A DNA stretch of 64,000 nt from Bacterioplanoides sp965200585 (GTDB lineage: Bacteria > Pseudomonadota > Gammaproteobacteria > Pseudomonadales > Oceanobacteraceae), in NCBI RefSeq assembly GCF_965200585.1, contig NZ_OZ241361.1, one strand, 5' to 3'. The notes under the pieces were generated by a model, which was not told the origin of the DNA, searched no databases, and saw only the letters and a program-made list of their open reading frames with translations. Numbering within the stretch: the first letter of the stretch is position 1; the number at the start of each line of letters is the position of its first letter. Made by a program: the position numbers and the translations under genes. Shown one piece after another: positions 60,854 to 64,000 of the stretch.

Positions 60854-62854
60854 ATGGTGAAGAAAAATTTATCCATGGTGGCTTTGTTACCACTGATGTT
60901 GGCAGCGTGTGGTGGTGATAACAGCGCTGACGATGTGAGCGTTGATCTGGTTGAGCGTGAATGCGTCGACTGGAATGACAACCTCAGCTGTGACAGCGGA
61001 GAAAGTGCGTCAGTTGTTGCGCAGGCAGGAAATACATCAGCGCGTGCAGCACGAATTCTGGAAACGGTGGATGCCACAACCGGGCAGCAACTATCGGTAT
61101 TTCTTGCGCCATCGGATACCACTTATGTCGATGCGATGACATCACTGGCCTGGAACGAAGTGGCTGGTAATCCGTTTGTTGAAAACTCCGATCAGGCCAG
61201 GGTGTATCTGAGCAACAAATTAAATATTAACTGGGATAATACCTCGGCAGAATATGTGACTCAGGAAGCAGCATTACGTCGCCAGTTATTAAGTGCTATG
61301 CGTCAAGTAGATGACCCTAAGCTGGCAATTTCGGCTCAGGCCGAAAGTATTCTGGCTCAGGGTAATCTGAATGCCGATTTTGATTCTGAGCGTGTGGCAG
61401 ATACCACTGTTGCTCTGGAATTACTGGCCCAGGTGCCAGTTAGCCAGACGATCAGCAGCTGGAATTATTCCGCCCGCCGCCAACAATTAATTGTGGCAAC
61501 ATCCGATAATTACCTGCGCTTGTATGACAGTCGTAACGGTTTAAAGCTAACCGACAATAAACAATTAATTGCCGGAAAAGAATCAGCTGACGCTGCAGGC
61601 TCTAAGCAAATCGCCATGGCTGCTCAGCTTCAGGTTGGTCAGGGAGTGGATGCATTTGCATCGGCCACTAATGTGGCACCTCCGGTACCACCTGCGCCAA
61701 CAACGCCACCAGTAACGCCGCCAACTTCACCCACTGACCCGCAACCGGCCGAGCGGGATCTGAACCCTCAGGGAACCATTGCTGCGGTTGGTTTCAGTAA
61801 TAATTTTGCCAATGCCTTTGTGCTGACCCGTAATGCAGCAGCCTCTTCTGATGCCAGCAGTCGTGCCTGTCAAACCGCTGAAACTCAATATGGTGTGTTT
61901 AAAGTTAACCTGTTTGACACTGCCGGTGCCCGGGTTGTTGCTGGCTGTAATCAGTCGCACCTGTCGGTTATGGATGTGCGTGATGATGGCGGCAATATGC
62001 TGGTGTTTGATGCAAATGCCCAACGTTTGTATTGGGTTTCTCCGCAGACAATGCGTGAAGCCAATAACCATTATTTACTGTTGAGTTCCGGGCTGGCATT
62101 TACCTCCGCTAATCCAGCGGACGAATATGCAATTGTTGCTGAGCAGGGTGGAGCCAATGTTTATCTGGTGCGTCTGCAAGATATGTTGGTGCTGTCTGGC
62201 TTTGGCTTTGCTGCTAATGAATTACGCGATGTGCATTGGCAGTCTGAGGGCGATGAGGTTGTACTGATCTCTGATACTCAATGGCAGCGCTGGGATATTC
62301 GTGCGCTGACCGCACCGGTATTACTGGAATCGGGTGACCTGACAGCATCTGTTGCGGGCGGTACCTTAATCGCTGTTAGCGACAATTTATTGTATTACAC
62401 CCGCAAAAACGGATCGCAGCTGACCGTATACCGCATGGATAATCATGACGTTGTTGGTCAGCTAACGGATGTTGAAACTGCTGTCTGGCAAGCCAGTGAT
62501 CTGATTGTAAAAACCTCGACCGGTTTTTCCCGTTATCAATTGCACCGAACGGTTCTTAGCCCGTTACAACGTGCCGATATTTATTTAACTGCGGCACGTC
62601 TGGCAGCTGGCAATGGCAATCTGGATAAGGTGGAAAGTAATCTGACCTTGCCAGCCACTATTCCGGGAACTCAATTAAATATTAGTTGGAGTGGCTCACT
62701 GCAACAAATGACATACAGCGGAAATAATGCTGGTGATCTGGTAGCTAATCCAACAGAAGAGCGTGGCACCATTACCGCAACGATTAACAGCACGTATCGG
62801 GGTGATGCGGTTCGCTGGAAAAAAACATTCGAAGTTCACATAAACCCTAATTAA
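60854..62854 (+). CDS. Large surface lipoprotein of unknown function with propeller-like repeats
   Basis: This is a 666-residue lipoprotein (VKKNLSMVALLPLMLAACGG lipobox) that I do not recognise. Right after the lipid anchor is the motif ECVDWNDNLSCDSGE, an Asp-rich Cys pair. Middle regions suggest beta-propeller blades (QTISSWNYSARRQQLIVATSDNYLRLYDSR), followed by a proline/threonine hinge (PPVPPAPTTPPVTPPTSP) near residue 285. More blades follow to a final Ig-like segment (TATINSTYRGDAVRWKKTFEVHIN). An ATG at 60845 would add three residues. It faces the preceding lipoprotein across a Fur-like palindrome and may have a related role. Confidence 0.72.
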   Translation: MVKKNLSMVALLPLMLAACGGDNSADDVSVDLVERECVDWNDNLSCDSGESASVVAQAGNTSARAARILETVDATTGQQLSVFLAPSDTTYVDAMTSLAWNEVAGNPFVENSDQARVYLSNKLNINWDNTSAEYVTQEAALRRQLLSAMRQVDDPKLAISAQAESILAQGNLNADFDSERVADTTVALELLAQVPVSQTISSWNYSARRQQLIVATSDNYLRLYDSRNGLKLTDNKQLIAGKESADAAGSKQIAMAAQLQVGQGVDAFASATNVAPPVPPAPTTPPVTPPTSPTDPQPAERDLNPQGTIAAVGFSNNFANAFVLTRNAAASSDASSRACQTAETQYGVFKVNLFDTAGARVVAGCNQSHLSVMDVRDDGGNMLVFDANAQRLYWVSPQTMREANNHYLLLSSGLAFTSANPADEYAIVAEQGGANVYLVRLQDMLVLSGFGFAANELRDVHWQSEGDEVVLISDTQWQRWDIRALTAPVLLESGDLTASVAGGTLIAVSDNLLYYTRKNGSQLTVYRMDNHDVVGQLTDVETAVWQASDLIVKTSTGFSRYQLHRTVLSPLQRADIYLTAARLAAGNGNLDKVESNLTLPATIPGTQLNISWSGSLQQMTYSGNNAGDLVANPTEERGTITATINSTYRGDAVRWKKTFEVHINPN

Positions 62855-62897
62855 TGCTCATTAATTAGCTCTCATAATAATTAAAAACGCCTGAAAA

Positions 62898-62920
62898 ATG
62901 CCCGGAATATAACCGGGCAT
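62898..62920. repeat. Inverted repeat between lipoprotein genes
   Basis: ATGCCCGG, loop AATATAA, CCGGGCAT forms an 8-bp stem 18 bases before the next gene's ribosome binding site. No T run follows, so it may act as an attenuator or mRNA-stabilising hairpin rather than a strong terminator. Confidence 0.5.
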
Positions 62921-62948
62921 AACACAACATTATTTTTGGAGAAGTAAT

Positions 62949-64000
62949 ATGAACTATTGGAAAAGTGGGGTGCTCGCCTGCGTGCTCGGCAGCTTAGTCG
63001 CTTGCGGCGGCTCTGGTGGATCGGGTGGTGGTTCAGAAACCCCACCGGTTGATAATGGCGGCGAAGTTGCGCCATCACCAACACCTCAGGGGCCAGTGGA
63101 GCAAGTAAAGGTAATTGATGGCTATTTAGAAAATGCCATTGTTTGTCTTGATCAAAACAAAAACTACCGCTGTGATGCCAATGAGCCAAGTGAACGAACG
63201 GATGCTCAGGGCGACTTTAATATTGCAAAATTTATTGATGCCGAAGTGCTGGTTGAAGCACGTGCTGGTGTTACGAAAGACCAAGGTGTCATTGTAGAAG
63301 AGGGTTACACCCTGCGTGGCGTGGTCAAAAAAGATCATCATATTACGCCGTTTACAACCTTAATGTTGTCATTAACTGAAGCGGGTGAAAACGCCGACGA
63401 GGTTGAGCAGTTAATTCGTGAAAAACTGCAATTAGATAATGTCGATTTAACACTGGATTATGTTGCTCAAGGCAATGCCAGAATGGAGCGTTTAGCTCAA
63501 CTAATGGTAAGTACGATTCAGCAAGTTAATAAACAAGCGCTGACACTCGATTCCATTAATCCGCAACAAGATCAGGGTTTGATTGAGCATATTTCCTGGC
63601 ATCAGATGACTTTGGATTCTCTGGAAAATGCGACCAAAATTCTTAACGAAAACCCAGCGATGGAAGTGGATGACTTTACTGAATCCTGGGTTCAGGAGTC
63701 CTACTTATCATTGCAGGAAGAGCGCATCGAGCAAGTTAAAACAGACGGTGAATTACAAGAGCCAGATGCTGACAACGACAGCATTAAAGACAGCCAGGAC
63801 AATTGCCCGGCGATTGCTAATGCCGATCAACGTAATACCGATGGTGATGCGTTAGGTGATGTATGTGATGCGGATGATGATGGCGACACCGTATTAGATT
63901 CGCTGGATAACTGTCCGCTGGCTGCCAACACCAATCAATTAGATGCCGATTCTGATGGTATGGGTGATGCTTGTGACAGCGATAAAGACGGCGACACCAT
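62949..64000 (+). CDS. Lipoprotein with thrombospondin type 3 calcium repeats (3' end beyond window)
   Basis: This is the first ~350 residues of a lipoprotein whose end is outside the window. The start ATG has GGAG seven bases before it, and the signal ends at a VACGG-type lipobox. A Gly/Pro-rich linker leads to a domain with VCLDQNKNYRCDANEPSERTDAQGDF, the same Cys/Asp motif seen in the gene upstream (ECVDWNDNLSCDSGE). From about residue 270 come thrombospondin type 3-like repeats (DADNDSIKDSQDNCP, DGDALGDVCDADDDGD, DSLDNCPLAANTNQ, DADSDGMGDACDSDKDGD), which bind Ca2+. A cell-surface adhesin or matrix protein is likely. Confidence 0.83.
   Translation, partial: MNYWKSGVLACVLGSLVACGGSGGSGGGSETPPVDNGGEVAPSPTPQGPVEQVKVIDGYLENAIVCLDQNKNYRCDANEPSERTDAQGDFNIAKFIDAEVLVEARAGVTKDQGVIVEEGYTLRGVVKKDHHITPFTTLMLSLTEAGENADEVEQLIREKLQLDNVDLTLDYVAQGNARMERLAQLMVSTIQQVNKQALTLDSINPQQDQGLIEHISWHQMTLDSLENATKILNENPAMEVDDFTESWVQESYLSLQEERIEQVKTDGELQEPDADNDSIKDSQDNCPAIANADQRNTDGDALGDVCDADDDGDTVLDSLDNCPLAANTNQLDADSDGMGDACDSDKDGDT

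Overview
The window reads as chromosome of a marine gammaproteobacterium, most like the Oceanospirillales (Thalassolituus/Oceanobacter relatives). This rests on the housekeeping order cmk-rpsA-ihfB-lapA-lapB-pyrF, on purMN next to a DUF2066 gene and hda, and on a fatty-acid cis/trans isomerase and many small exported lipoproteins. The genus is an inference; I could not run a search.

Layout. (1) 1-5.6 kb: the end of cmk, rpsA with its terminator, ihfB, then lapA-lapB-pyrF-rfaH packed together. (2) 5.6-30.6 kb: a long AT-rich surface-polysaccharide locus, all on the + strand. It opens with a textbook ops element (5617-5628), the recruitment site of the RfaH protein encoded just upstream. The first genes (tviB-like, wbpB, wbpE, wbpD) make UDP-GlcNAc(3NAc)A. 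They are followed by a fused class II glutaminase/sugar-acid amidotransferase, a glycosyltransferase, an AAC(3)-type acetyltransferase, a Wzy-like polymerase, a deacetylase-like protein and a Wzx-like flippase. After a decayed SGNH-type gene comes an unusual module: a two-subunit transketolase, a NeuD-like acyltransferase, an acyl carrier protein, an adenylating ligase, LuxE, LuxC, a PglC-type phosphoglycosyl transferase, a FabZ-like dehydratase, a GMC oxidoreductase with a small partner, an SDR and a DegT aminotransferase. These look like a pathway that makes or activates a non-standard acyl, aldehyde or amino-polyol component for the glycan. The ACP/ligase/LuxC-LuxE/acyltransferase part parallels the tetronate genes of the Vibrio cholerae O1 rfb region. 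(3) 30.6-31.8 kb: a broken IS481-family element beside an IS3 remnant closes the locus, with a convergent WbpM/FlaA1-type dehydratase beyond it.

(4) 33.8-42.6 kb is housekeeping: dcd, a DUF3108 protein, purN-purM, DUF2066, hda, a class I aminotransferase, uvrB and tRNA-Val(GAC). (5) 42.6-44.7 kb carries a two-gene Septu (PtuA/PtuB) anti-phage cassette directly behind the tRNA terminator. (6) 44.8-57 kb is mostly metabolic and envelope genes: a methyltransferase, an MBL hydrolase, msrA, a TatD nuclease, a Yip1 protein, Pit, rlmF, a LEA14-like lipoprotein, cti, a PanE-like reductase and a GST. (7) 57-64 kb looks surface-directed and possibly iron-regulated: a thioredoxin-like protein, a DUF4266 lipoprotein and a DUF3570 outer-membrane protein behind a Fur-box-like sequence, then three large lipoproteins, one with a long acidic tract and one with thrombospondin type 3 calcium repeats that runs off the window.

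The clearest candidate for something little described is the RfaH-controlled glycan module at 19.4-30.6 kb, together with the single-chain glutaminase-amidotransferase at 9.9-11.7 kb.
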